Below, piece by piece: positions 36,088 through 44,467 of a stretch of DNA of 64,000 bases; position 1 is the stretch's first letter, and each line of letters begins with the position of its first letter. The stretch spans positions 9,104,001-9,168,000 of the forward strand of contig NZ_JAUSYQ010000002.1 in NCBI RefSeq assembly GCF_030816965.1, written 5' to 3'. The notes below the pieces were generated by a model that saw only the letters and a program-made list of their open reading frames with translations, was not told where the DNA came from and searched no databases. The position numbers and the translations under genes were made by a program. This DNA comes from Streptomyces canus. GTDB taxonomy: Bacteria > Actinomycetota > Actinomycetes > Streptomycetales > Streptomycetaceae.

Positions 36088-36600
36088 ATGGTGGACACCG
36101 AGGATGCCGCGTCCCGGCCGCACCGGCACGACACACGTGAGGCCGTCCTCTTCGGCGGCGTCTACGGTTCGGTCCTGGCCTGCTCCCTGGTCGCCGCGCT
36201 CACCCAGTACGGGCACACCTCCCGGGACAGCCGCCGCTACGACACCGCGTGGCTCCTGGTCACCGCCCTCGCCTCCGCCCTCGCCCACGGTTACGCCCAC
36301 TACATCGCCGAGCGTGCCACGCACCGCCGCTGGGACGTCCTGCGCGCCCTCGCCGACGAGTGGCCCCTGGTCGCGGCGGTCCTGCCGACGGCTGTCGTCC
36401 TGGCCGGCGCGGGCTGGGGCTGGTGGCCGGCGAACGGCGTCGAGTACCCGGCCTTCGCCCTCAACATCACCCTCCTGTTCACCCTGGGCCTGGTCACGGC
36501 CCGCTGGTCCCAACGCTCATGGCTCGCCGCGATCACCGTCGGTGTGATGGACGCGATGCTGGGGGTGGTGGTCGTGGTGGCGAACGCGGTGATCAAGTAA
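36088..36600 (+). CDS. Small integral membrane protein of unknown family
   Basis: 170 residues with four to five hydrophobic helices (AVLFGGVYGSVLACSLVAAL, AWLLVTALASALAHGYAHYI, WPLVAAVLPTAVVLAGAGW, ALNITLLFTLGLVTARW, ITVGVMDAMLGVVVVVANAV). The N-terminus is charged. GGAAGG lies very close to ATG 36088, so GTG 36091 may be the true start. Similar small four-helix proteins are common in Streptomyces without known function. No neighbour suggests a role. Confidence 0.6.
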   Translation: MVDTEDAASRPHRHDTREAVLFGGVYGSVLACSLVAALTQYGHTSRDSRRYDTAWLLVTALASALAHGYAHYIAERATHRRWDVLRALADEWPLVAAVLPTAVVLAGAGWGWWPANGVEYPAFALNITLLFTLGLVTARWSQRSWLAAITVGVMDAMLGVVVVVANAVIK

Positions 36601-37042
36601 GAGGTGGGTGCGTCGGCCGAGTCCGTCAGTAGGTGGCTGCGTGGCGGGGACGGTGAGCATGCGCAGCCGCGTGCGGTCGCGGGGTACTGGCTTCGGTCCC
36701 TCCCCGGCGGGCCGATGGTCGGCAATGGCGACCACTCGGCGTTCCTGCGGCAGTGACCTGCCATGCCATGCCATGCGTGCGTGGCGCGGTGTGACACCAG
36801 CCAGGTCGGCAGGGCGAAGAGCCCGGGGCGATCGCGGGACGCCCTTCCGAGAACTCATGGCCGCCTGCGGCCGCGGCCCTCGCGAATGCCGAGTGGCCGC
36901 TGCTTCCGCGAAGGCCGAGCGGCCTCCGTTCCGAATGCCTGAGTGGTCGCCGTCCTGCAATCGGGCGCGGCCCCGTCGACGCCGAGCGGCCGCCGCCCCC
37001 ACCAGGGAGCGACGGCCGGTCGGCCCGGTACAGAACCCGGGG
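36601..37042. other. Non-coding stretch
   Basis: No convincing gene on either strand; long frames here are antisense shadows of the MFS gene. Between about 36725 and 36960, short related strings recur (GAATGCCGAGTGGCCGCTG, GAATGCCTGAGTGGTCGCCG, ACCACTCGGCGTTCC), suggesting degraded repeats. No clear hairpin with a T-run was found. Confidence 0.5.
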
Positions 37043-38521
37043 TTACGCCTTGGCGCCGACCTCCGTCGGCTTCGTCGGTCCGTCGGACGGGGGCTGCGGG
37101 GTGGCGTGCCGCTGGCGGGGGATGAAGGTCGCTACGGCGAAGGCGAGCAGCGCCGCCCCCGCCCCGATCACCATGACGACCTTGAAGCCGTTCTCCGAGG
37201 GCAGCGCGTAGCCGCCGAAGTCGGTGGTCATCTGGGCCAGGATCACACCGGCGATGGCGCTGGCGAAGGAGGTGCCGAGGGACCGCATCAGCGTGTTGAG
37301 GCTGTTGGCGGCACCCGTCTGGGAGGGATCCACGGCGCCCATGATCAGGGCGGGCAGCGCGCCGTAGGTGAAGCCGATGCCGGCGCCGATGATGCAGGAG
37401 ACCAGGACGAGGTGCCAGACCTCGGACATCAGGACGATGTTGAGCCCGTAACCCGCGGCCACGATCAGTGTGCCGATCAACAGTGTGATCTTGGGACCCT
37501 TGGCCTTGGTGAGGGCCGCGGAGACCGCGGACATCGCCATCATCACCAGACCCTGCGGGGCCAGCACCAAGCCGACGGTCAGCATGGACTTGCCGAGGCC
37601 GTAGCCGGTCTGCTCGGGCAGCTGGAGCAGCTGCGGGAGCACCAGGGACATCGCGAACATCGAGACGCCGAGGGCGATCGAGGCGAGGTTGGTGAACAGC
37701 ACCTGCGGCTTGGCGGTGGTCCGCAGGTCGACCAGCGGCTGCGGGCTGCGCAGCTCCCACCAGCCCCAGGCCAGCAGGATCACGACCGCGGCGGTGCCGA
37801 GACCGAGCGTGGTGCCGCTGGTCCAGCCCCAGTCACCGCCCTTGGAGACGGCCAGTAGCAGCGAGAGCAGGCCGGCCGACAGACCCAGCGAACCCACCAG
37901 GTCGAACCGGCCCCCGGCGCGCACCTTGGACTCCGGCACGATCAGCAGGACGAGGACGAAGGCGACGACACCGAGAGTGGCGGAGACCCAGAACAGGATG
38001 TGCCAGTTCCAGTTGTCGGCGATGAACGCGGCGGAGGGCAGACCCAGGGCGCCACCGACACCGAGCGAGGCGCTCATCAGCGCGGTGGACCCGGCGAGCC
38101 GGTCGGCCGGCAGCGCATCCCGCATGATGCTGATGCCCAGCGGTACGACCGCCGCGGCCAGACCCTGCAGGGCACGTCCGACGATCATCGGGACGAGGGA
38201 GTGGGCGAGGCCGCAGACCACCGAACCGGACACCAGCAGCACGATGCTGAGCAGCAGCATCCGCCGCTTGCCGAACATGTCGCCGAGCCGTCCCACGACC
38301 GGCGTGGCCACCGCCGCGGCGAGCAGGGTGGCGGTGACCGCCCAGGCGGTGTCGGAGGGCTCCGCGTGCAGGAGCTTGGGCAGCTCCGGAACGATCGGGA
38401 TGACCAGGGTCTGCATCAGCGAGACGACGATTCCGGCCAGGGCCAGGACCGCCACCACGGCGTTCGGCTTCGGCGGGGTTGACGACCCCGCTTCGGCGGG
38501 TTGGGCAAGGGCGTCGGACAT
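37043..38521 (-). CDS. MFS drug efflux transporter (DHA2, 14 TM)
   Basis: 492 residues. Hallmarks of the 14-helix DHA2 group: VTATLLAAAVATPVVGRLGD, motif A-like GRLGDMFGKRRMLLLSIVLL, and motif C-like ALMSASLGVGGALGLPSAAF. It exports drugs or other small hydrophobic molecules with protons. ATG 38519-38521 is preceded by GGAGGCCC. The upstream region carries a tandem/inverted TTGACTTAAGCAA-like element also found before the MarR gene at 41250, so that regulator likely controls this pump. Confidence 0.9.
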   Translation of the reverse strand: MSDALAQPAEAGSSTPPKPNAVVAVLALAGIVVSLMQTLVIPIVPELPKLLHAEPSDTAWAVTATLLAAAVATPVVGRLGDMFGKRRMLLLSIVLLVSGSVVCGLAHSLVPMIVGRALQGLAAAVVPLGISIMRDALPADRLAGSTALMSASLGVGGALGLPSAAFIADNWNWHILFWVSATLGVVAFVLVLLIVPESKVRAGGRFDLVGSLGLSAGLLSLLLAVSKGGDWGWTSGTTLGLGTAAVVILLAWGWWELRSPQPLVDLRTTAKPQVLFTNLASIALGVSMFAMSLVLPQLLQLPEQTGYGLGKSMLTVGLVLAPQGLVMMAMSAVSAALTKAKGPKITLLIGTLIVAAGYGLNIVLMSEVWHLVLVSCIIGAGIGFTYGALPALIMGAVDPSQTGAANSLNTLMRSLGTSFASAIAGVILAQMTTDFGGYALPSENGFKVVMVIGAGAALLAFAVATFIPRQRHATPQPPSDGPTKPTEVGAKA

Positions 38522-38550
38522 GGCTGGGCCTCCGGTCGGGAACCTGTGGG

Positions 38551-38596
38551 TTGCTTGACTCACTCAAGTGAATCGCAATTGATTGACTTAAGCAAG
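38551..38596. promoter_or_regulatory. MarR-type operator cluster before the MFS efflux gene
   Basis: An AT-rich island with TTGCTTGACTCACTCAAG, GCAATTGATTG and TTGACTTAAGCAAG. The same words recur in the region 41158-41230 before marR. The likely binder is that MarR protein. Confidence 0.65.
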
Positions 38597-38627
38597 TTCA
38601 ATCTTGGGGTGGGCTGGACAACACGGC

Positions 38628-39833
38628 TCAGACGACCGCTTCCTTCGCATGACCGTCCGGGTGGTACGGCAACTCGACGACGACCTCGAAGCCGCCCTGG
38701 ACGAGACGGCCCGTACGGATCCGCCCGCCCGCGGAACGGGCCCGCTCACGCATGCCGATCAGGCCGTAACCACCGCCGGGGGAGGGGGAGTCGGCGTACG
38801 CGGGGCCGTCGTTGACGACGGACACGAGGAGGACGTCGGCCCGGTAGACGAGCCGTACCTCCGCCCTGTCGACAGCCGCGTGCTTGGTGACGTTGGTGAG
38901 GGCTTCCTGGACGATGCGGTACGCCGTCAGGTCGGTACCGGCGGAGAGGAGCCTCACCGTTCCTTCGGTGGTGACGGCGACCGTGAGCCCGGCGTGCCGG
39001 AAGGAGGCGGCGAGTTCGGGCAGCCCGGCGAGCCCGGGGGTACGTTCCGATGTCCTGCCGGAGTCGGTCGTACGGTCGGCGTCGTTCCTCAACAAGCCCA
39101 CGGTGGCCTTGAGTTCGCGCAGTGCCGACGAGGTGGTGGTGGCCAGCTCGACGGCGATCTTCCCGGCCTCGCCGGGCCGGGCGGGCAGCAAACGACTGAC
39201 CGTGCCGGCCTGGATGTTGGCCAGGAGAAGGTGATGGGCCACCACGTCGTGCAGATCGCGGGCGATGCGCATGCGCTCGGCCGTGACCCGGTGCCCTGTC
39301 TCCTCCTCCCGGGTGCGTTCCGCGAGCTCGGCACGGATTTGCACGGCCTCCAGATAGGCGCCGCGAAGCCGGGTCGTGGTGCCGAGGGCGACGGGCAGCA
39401 GCAGCCAGGCGGCGGGCCCGAGCAGCTTGAGGACCAGTGGTTCGTCGCCGGGTCCGGCCATGAGAGCCGCCGAGATCAGGCAGACGACGCTCGCGAGGGC
39501 GAAGGTGTTGGCGGTCCTGCGGTCCGTGCGCAGGGCCAGGTAGTAGAGGGCGGTCATGAGAGGGCCGAGCAGCAGGACGGTGAGGACGTAGCCGAAGGCG
39601 GACACGACGGTCGCGCACGCCATGGCCACGGCCGTCGTGGCACGGGGACGGTTCCGGCGCCACAGCAGTGCGACGCACGCCAGTCCGGTCAGCAGGACAC
39701 CGGGCCACCAGGCGACCGCGGGGCCGCTGCCCGGCAGGGTGACGAGGCTCCCGGGGAAGGAGCAGGCGAAGAGACCGAGGGGGAGCGCCGTGTCGCCGAG
39801 GCGCGGACGGCGGCGGAAGAGGTTGTCGCTCAT
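38628..39833 (-). CDS. Two-component sensor histidine kinase (NarL/DesK type), orphan
   Basis: 401 residues. About four to five N-terminal membrane segments (ALPLGLFACSFPGSLVTL, WPGVLLTGLACVALLW and following), then dimerisation/phosphoacceptor motif MRIARDLHDVVAHHLLLANI (HisKA_3; His in RDLHD) and HATPase motifs AYRIVQEALTNVTKHA (N box) and GGGYGLIGMRERA (G boxes). Such kinases normally overlap a LuxR-type response-regulator gene; here none follows, because the next 100 bp is the MFS promoter region. The start ATG 39831-39833 was chosen just before the first membrane segment; an ATG 30 nt upstream is possible. Confidence 0.87.
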   Translation of the reverse strand: MSDNLFRRRPRLGDTALPLGLFACSFPGSLVTLPGSGPAVAWWPGVLLTGLACVALLWRRNRPRATTAVAMACATVVSAFGYVLTVLLLGPLMTALYYLALRTDRRTANTFALASVVCLISAALMAGPGDEPLVLKLLGPAAWLLLPVALGTTTRLRGAYLEAVQIRAELAERTREEETGHRVTAERMRIARDLHDVVAHHLLLANIQAGTVSRLLPARPGEAGKIAVELATTTSSALRELKATVGLLRNDADRTTDSGRTSERTPGLAGLPELAASFRHAGLTVAVTTEGTVRLLSAGTDLTAYRIVQEALTNVTKHAAVDRAEVRLVYRADVLLVSVVNDGPAYADSPSPGGGYGLIGMRERARSAGGRIRTGRLVQGGFEVVVELPYHPDGHAKEAVV

Positions 39834-39945
39834 GGGGTGGGAGTCCCTGTCGATGCCGTGCATCCCCACGCCCTGAAGGGGCGCGGGAACCGCGCGAGCG
39901 GCCACGGCGAAGGCGCGGACGCCGGACGGCACGGTGGGGCACTTT

Positions 39946-40989
39946 TCAGAGGTGTGAAACTTCGTCGAAGGTGACGACGACCTTCTCCGCGGCCCCGGGA
40001 GTCAGCGCGAGCTCAAACGCACGGCCGACCTCGGAGAACGGCACCCGGTGACTGATCAGCTTCGCGAACCGCTCCCGGTGCTCCACCAGCTCCGCCGTGA
40101 CCTCGAAGATCTCCGTCGGATACCCCTGCGACGCGACGAGCGTCAACTCACTGCGCAGCATGCCGCCGAGATCCACCTCGCCCTTCTTCTGTACGGCGAC
40201 CATGACGAACTTGGCGTGCCACTTGGCGTTGGCGATCACGGCGTCGAAGACCGCCGGCGCCCCCGCGGCGTCGATGTAGACGTCGGTGCCGGTCCGCGGC
40301 TGCCCGTGCGCGTTCGCGGCCTCGCCGTGCAGCTCCTTCAGCCGCCCCGTGAGGTCCTCCGTGGCGGAGTCGACGACCGCGTCGGCGCCGACCGCCAGCG
40401 CGGTCTCCAGGCGCTCGGGGATGACGTCGACCACGGTCACGTGTTCCACCCCGCCCAGCTTCAGCCAGATCGTGGCGCCCAGACCGATCGGTCCGGCGCC
40501 GAACACGACCACCTTGTCCGTGGGCTTCGCCTCGGAGCGGTTGACGGCGTGCCGGGCGACCGCCATCGGCTCGTTGAGGGAGGCGACGTCGAAGGGCATG
40601 TCATCGGGGAAGACGGCGACGCTCCTGCCGACCTCGGCGTTCTCGATGAGCAAGTACTCGTCCATGCCGCCCAGTTCGCCACCGCAGCCGATGATGCCGG
40701 TGGGCGCGCCCTGCGGGTTGACGACGACCCGGTTGCCGACCGCGAGACCTCTGACCTCGGCGCCCACCTCGACGACCTCACCGGCCGGCTCGTGGCTGAG
40801 CGGGATGGCCCGCATCGCCCCGTCCGCACCGGAGGGCATGCCGCCCAGGTGCAGGAAGAAGGTGTCCGTGCCGCAGATCCCGCAGGCCCGGATCCGCACG
40901 AGGGCGTCCTTGGGGCCGGGCACGGGCCGCTCGACGTCCACCACGTCGACCTTGTCCTTCGCGGCGTGGACGGACTTCATCGTGGCCAT
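39946..40989 (-). CDS. Zinc-dependent alcohol dehydrogenase (MDR family)
   Basis: 347 residues. Catalytic-zinc motif ACGICGTDTFFLHLGG with Cys, and IPLSHEPAGEVVEVG with the GHE-like His/Glu (here SHEPAGE); NAD-binding VVVFGAGPIGLGATIWLKLG. The structural zinc Cys cluster is absent, as in sorbitol/threonine-dehydrogenase-like MDR proteins. It oxidises a sugar alcohol or other secondary alcohol with NAD(P). ATG 40987-40989. It is divergent from the MarR gene across about 260 bp containing the shared operator motifs. Confidence 0.9.
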   Translation of the reverse strand: MATMKSVHAAKDKVDVVDVERPVPGPKDALVRIRACGICGTDTFFLHLGGMPSGADGAMRAIPLSHEPAGEVVEVGAEVRGLAVGNRVVVNPQGAPTGIIGCGGELGGMDEYLLIENAEVGRSVAVFPDDMPFDVASLNEPMAVARHAVNRSEAKPTDKVVVFGAGPIGLGATIWLKLGGVEHVTVVDVIPERLETALAVGADAVVDSATEDLTGRLKELHGEAANAHGQPRTGTDVYIDAAGAPAVFDAVIANAKWHAKFVMVAVQKKGEVDLGGMLRSELTLVASQGYPTEIFEVTAELVEHRERFAKLISHRVPFSEVGRAFELALTPGAAEKVVVTFDEVSHL

Positions 40990-41157
40990 GGGGTGTCTCA
41001 CTTTCTGGAGGGATGCTGAGGGGTTCGTGTCGCCGGGCCCGGCGACGGACAGGGGGGAGTCGGTCCGCCCGCCGGGCCCGGAGACCGCGCCGTTCCCCGT
41101 CCCCACGGGTCGGGCGCGTGGGCCCGCTCCGCTCGAGGCGGACCCGTCCGGGTCGTC

Positions 41158-41230
41158 TTGCTTGACTTAGGCAAGCACAGGCGAGTTACTTAAGTCAAGC
41201 AATCAATTGCATATTGCTTAAGTTAGGCAA
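41158..41230. promoter_or_regulatory. MarR-type operator cluster between the alcohol dehydrogenase and marR genes
   Basis: Contains TTGCTTGACTTAGGCAAG, then ACTTAAGTCAAGCAATCAAT, then TTGCTTAAGTTAGGCAAC: three related, partly inverted copies of a TTGCTTAAG/CTTAAGTCAAG word. A distinct low-GC patch, matching the element before the MFS gene at 38551. Confidence 0.7.
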
Positions 41231-41249
41231 CTACCCTAGGGATGGCGCC

Positions 41250-41774
41250 ATGTCCGCACAGAATCCCGCGCCGGCGGCAGGCGTGTCGGCGACCGTGGTC
41301 GAGATCGAGTACGTCCTCAGCCGCATGACCTATGTGGCCGGGAGAACCCGGCAGCACGAGCGGCTGATGGCGGCGGCCGGGCTCGACCTGGACCGGGCCG
41401 CCGTGGCGATCCTGCGGAACATCGCGGCCAGTGACCCGGTGCGCCCGGGGGTGCTGGCGGTCCGGCTGTCCGTGGAGGCCTCCCATGTCACCCGGCAGCT
41501 GCGGCAGCTGGAGCGGATCGGGTACGTCGTGCGGGTCGCCGATCCGGACGACCGCAGGGCCCAGCTCGTGCAACTCACGGACGCGGGCCTCGCGGCGGTG
41601 GAGCACATTCGGGACGCGAGCCGCCGGGGCGTCGAACTGGCCCTTGCCGACTGGACCCCCGACGAACTGGAACGGTTCGCCACGCTCTTCCGGCGGCTGG
41701 TCCACGACTTCGTCGCCCACACCGAGACCCCGCTCGACCTCCCCGCCCGCGTCTCTGTCGCGAGCCCCCCGTGA
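41250..41774 (+). CDS. MarR-family transcriptional regulator
   Basis: 174 residues. Winged helix: LAVRLSVEASHVTRQLRQLE (recognition) and wing VRVADPDDRRAQLVQLTDAG with the DxR signature. ATG 41250 follows TAGGGATGGCGCC. The gene is directly preceded by AT-rich repeats also found before the DHA2 pump (38551), and the alcohol dehydrogenase gene diverges from the same region. It is expected to repress itself, the dehydrogenase and the pump, with release by a phenolic or similar ligand (usual for MarR; inferred). Confidence 0.9.
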   Translation: MSAQNPAPAAGVSATVVEIEYVLSRMTYVAGRTRQHERLMAAAGLDLDRAAVAILRNIAASDPVRPGVLAVRLSVEASHVTRQLRQLERIGYVVRVADPDDRRAQLVQLTDAGLAAVEHIRDASRRGVELALADWTPDELERFATLFRRLVHDFVAHTETPLDLPARVSVASPP

Positions 41775-41785
41775 ACGGTCCTGCC

Positions 41786-42110
41786 ATGTACGTGAACGTC
41801 GTCGATGAGTACCGGTCGCCGCCCCGCGGCAACGGACGGCACGTCCTGGTCGTCGTCGGCGCCCCCCCGCGAGACCGAACTGCTCTCCACCGCCTCGGGG
41901 TTGGCCGGCCACCGGGTCGGCACGGCGGACACCGGCGCCGAGGCCGTGGCCCGCCTCACCCGGGACCGGTTCGGCCTGTTCGTCCTGGCGGCCCGCACGG
42001 CCTGCCGCGACCGACGCCGGCGGGCGACGGTAGGCCTCGTCAGGGGTGAACACACAGGCTCGCAGGGACAGTCCGCCGCCGTGATCCAGGCGGCCGTCGG
42101 CCCTGCGTGA
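41786..42110 (+). pseudogene. Response-regulator receiver fragment, frameshifted
   Basis: From ATG 41786 one frame reads MYVNVVDEYRSPPRGNGRHV then LVVVGAPPR, as at the start of OmpR-type regulators where an acidic DDE-type motif would follow LVV. A shift near 41870 leads into the next frame with ETELLSTASGLAGHRVGTAD and TGAEAVARL, the alpha1-beta2 region of receiver domains. The phospho-acceptor Asp region and the DNA-binding domain are missing. Remains cover only about 70 residues. It lies 11 bp after marR. Confidence 0.65.
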
Positions 42111-42170
42111 CGTGCGCGCGGGGACCAAGAGCGCGCTCGCCGGCCGCCATGCCCGGGTCCGCCCGAAACC

Positions 42171-42605
42171 TCACCCGCGCGCGGGACCGTCCCGGATTTC
42201 TCGCGACGCGAGGATGCCGATCGCGTTCGCCGGCACGACGGCCGTCATCGCCGCCCACTCCGTCCAGTCGAGGCGCTGTCCGGGCGCGACCCACCCGACC
42301 GTGGCCGCCAGGACGGGGTCGACGCTCATGAACAGCCCGGAGGTCGCCGCAGGCACCCGCCGCAGAGTGAAAAGGTCGGCGGGACAAGGCACCGCCGACG
42401 ACAGCACCCCGGCGGCCACGGCACACCCGGCTGCCGTGAGCGTCGGCGGCTGCCGTACGGCGACCAGGACCCCGACCGGCAGGAACAGCAGGGCGGACAC
42501 CGCGGCCGCGGCCGCCGACCCCTGCGCTCCGGGCAGCCGCCGGCCGACCGTGCGGTTGAGCAGGATGTACGAGGCCCGGCAGACCGCTGCCAACAGACCG
42601 AGAAC
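42171..42605 (-). pseudogene. EamA/DMT transporter (RhtA-like), C-terminal half only
   Basis: The frame ending at 42171 shows the second half of a ten-helix EamA exporter: RASYILLNRTVGRRLPGAQG, ALLFLPVGVLVAVRQPP, VLSSAVPCPADLFTLRRVPA and PVLAATVGWVAPGQRLDWTE. Upstream of about 42605 the homology ends abruptly where the next fragment (LysR, opposite strand) begins, so the first five membrane helices are lost. Several non-conserved residues (Cys for Tyr/Leu in VPCPAD) suggest relaxed selection. Confidence 0.75.
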
Positions 42606-42609
42606 CCTG

Positions 42610-42930
42610 CTCGTGGACCGCCGTACCGGGAACACGACCCGGCAGCTGTGGCCCGAGGGGGACCGTCCCGCCGTACGGGAGACACAGGACGTGGACGACT
42701 GGCTCACCGTGATCCCCACGGGGCGGTGCGTCGGGATGACGGCGGAGTCGACCGCCCACCGGTATCCGCGGCCCGGTGTCGTCTACCGGCCGGTGCGGGA
42801 CGCCGAGCCGATCGCCGTGCGGCTGGCCTGGTGGCGGGACGATCCCCACTCGGCCGCCCGGGCCGTAGGGGAACTGCTCACCTGGATCGGGGTGGCTGAG
42901 ACCCGCACGTATGGATGTGCGCGGCCGTAG
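42610..42930 (+). pseudogene. LysR-family regulator, C-terminal effector-domain fragment
   Basis: The frame carries ETQDVDDWLTVIPTGRCVGM, TAESTAHRYPRPGVVYRPV and RDAEPIAVRLAWWRDD, the end of a LysR substrate-binding domain as found beside EamA exporters. The N-terminal HTH and most of the effector domain are absent. It abuts the truncated EamA gene head-to-head, so one deletion probably removed the 5' parts of both members of a formerly divergent LysR/EamA pair. Ends at TAG 42928-42930. Confidence 0.72.
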
Positions 42931-42955
42931 TCATGTGTGCGATACGGCGGACAAA

Positions 42956-42967
42956 ATTGTTGACAAT
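42956..42967. promoter_or_regulatory. GntR operator ATTGTTGACAAT overlapping the -35 of the aromatic operon
   Basis: A near-perfect dyad (ATTGT-TG-ACAAT). It contains the -35 TTGACA (42960-42965); a -10-like TTAGCT follows after 17 bp. The same word (ATTGTTGACAAA) recurs at 47236 before the transporter gene. FadR-type regulators commonly bind TTGT-ACAA dyads. Confidence 0.72.
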
Positions 42968-43018
42968 CTTGTCTGGCTAGATTTAGCTTCGACAGGCACT
43001 CACTCAGGGAGGGCAGCG

Positions 43019-43669
43019 ATGCCGAAAGAAGCCCGTCCGAGCACCGGGGAGCAGGCCAAACAGCATGCGCTCGCGCAGCTGCGGCAGGCGATCCTGCACG
43101 GCGAGATGGCACCGGCGCAGCGGCTGGTGGAGAACGAGCTCGCCGAGCAGTTCGGTGTGACACGGGCCAGCATCCGGGCCGCACTCATCGATCTGGAGGC
43201 CCAGGGTCTCGTCGAGCGGATCCGCAACCGGGGTTCCCGGGTGCGGGTGGTGACCGTCGAGGAGGCGGTCGCCATCACCGAGTGCCGCATGGTCCTCGAA
43301 GGACTGTGCGCGGCCAAGGCGGCGACCCTGGCCAGTGACGAGCAGCTCGCCGAGCTGACCGAACTGGGCACGGCGATGACCAAGGCCGTGGCCGACGGCG
43401 AGCCGATGACCTACTCCGAGCTCAACCAGGAGCTGCACGCCAGGGTGCGGGAGTTCTCGGGCCAGCGGACCGCCGTGGATCTGCTGGAGCGGCTGAACGC
43501 TCAACTGGTGCGTCACCGGTTCCAGTTGGCGCTGCGGCCGGGACGCCCGCAGCACTCCCTGAGCGAGCATCTGGCGATGATCGAGGCGATCAGGGCCAGG
43601 GACCCGCAGGCGGCCGAGAAGGCCGTCCGCGCCCACCTCACCAGCGTGATCGAGGCGCTGCGCGACTGA
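43019..43669 (+). CDS. GntR-family regulator (FadR/FCD type) of the aromatic operon
   Basis: 216 residues. Winged helix: ALAQLRQAILHGEMAPAQRL, FGVTRASIRAALIDLEAQGL; C-terminal all-helical FCD domain with metal-binding-type residues (ECRMVLEGLCAAKAAT, ELNQELHARVREFS, SLSEHLAMIEAIRARDPQAA). ATG 43019 follows AGGGAGGG. It heads the operon galB-ligK-galD-dioxygenase (start of galB 48 bp downstream). Expected to be an autorepressor released by an aromatic acid or ring-cleavage product. Confidence 0.9.
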   Translation: MPKEARPSTGEQAKQHALAQLRQAILHGEMAPAQRLVENELAEQFGVTRASIRAALIDLEAQGLVERIRNRGSRVRVVTVEEAVAITECRMVLEGLCAAKAATLASDEQLAELTELGTAMTKAVADGEPMTYSELNQELHARVREFSGQRTAVDLLERLNAQLVRHRFQLALRPGRPQHSLSEHLAMIEAIRARDPQAAEKAVRAHLTSVIEALRD

Positions 43670-43717
43670 GCCGCGCGAGGCGGGCGCGAACCTGTCCACT
43701 TCAAGGAGATGTCCGTA

Positions 43718-44467
43718 ATGACGCAGTCAGGCGCGCCCGTCCGTCCACGTTCGACACTGGTGATCACCGCGCATGCCGGGGACTTCGTGTGGCGGGCGGG
43801 CGGAGCCATCGCCCTGGCCGCCTCCCGGGGCGAGAAGGTCACCATCGCCTGTCTGACCTTCGGTGAACGCGGGGAGTCCGCCAAGGCCTGGCGCGAGGGC
43901 AGAAAACTCGACGAGATCAAGGCGATACGCCGGGACGAGGCCGAGCGCGCCGCCGCGACCCTCGGCGCCGAGGTGCGCTTCTTCGACGCCGGTGACTACC
44001 CGCTGGTCGCCACCGCCGAGTTGACCGACAAGCTCGTCGGGGTCTACCGGGCCGTCCAGCCCGACGTCGTGCTCACCCACCCGGTCGAGGACCCGTACAA
44101 CGGCGACCACCCGGCCGCCAACCGTATGGCCCTGGAGGCCCGGATCCTGGCGCAGGCCATCGGCTACCCGGGCGAGGGCGAGATCATCGGCGCCCCGCCG
44201 GTCTTCTACTTCGAGCCCCACCAGCCCGAGATGAGCGGCTTCAAGCCCGAGGTGCTCCTCGACATCACCGAGGTCTGGGAGACCAAGCGCAAGGCCATGG
44301 AGTGCCTCGGCGCCCAGCAGCACCTGTGGGACTACTACACCGACCTCGCCGTCCGCCGGGGCGTCCAGCTCAAGCGCAACGCGGGCCCGAACCTGGGTCT
44401 GGCCCACAAGACCATGGCCGAGGCGTACATGCGCCCCTACCCGCAGATCGCGAAGGAGCTGGCGTGA
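43718..44467 (+). CDS. galB: 4-Oxalomesaconate hydratase, PIG-L/LmbE fold
   Basis: 249 residues. Start ATG 43718 is chosen because AAGGAG (43703-43708) is nine bases upstream; the ATG at 43709 abuts it directly. The GalB-type zinc motif ITAHAGDFVWRAGGAIALAA stands where deacetylases have AHPDD; LTHPVEDPYNGDHPAAN supplies the distal His. GalB of Pseudomonas putida hydrates 4-oxalomesaconate to 4-carboxy-4-hydroxy-2-oxoadipate (CHA) in gallate catabolism. Flanking CHA aldolase and tautomerase genes strongly support this over a sugar deacetylase. The stop overlaps the next start by one base. Confidence 0.85.
   Translation: MTQSGAPVRPRSTLVITAHAGDFVWRAGGAIALAASRGEKVTIACLTFGERGESAKAWREGRKLDEIKAIRRDEAERAAATLGAEVRFFDAGDYPLVATAELTDKLVGVYRAVQPDVVLTHPVEDPYNGDHPAANRMALEARILAQAIGYPGEGEIIGAPPVFYFEPHQPEMSGFKPEVLLDITEVWETKRKAMECLGAQQHLWDYYTDLAVRRGVQLKRNAGPNLGLAHKTMAEAYMRPYPQIAKELA

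Noticed and set aside
43709..43717. Earlier ATG for galB
   Set aside because: It follows AAGGAG with no spacer; the ATG at 43718 has the proper distance.
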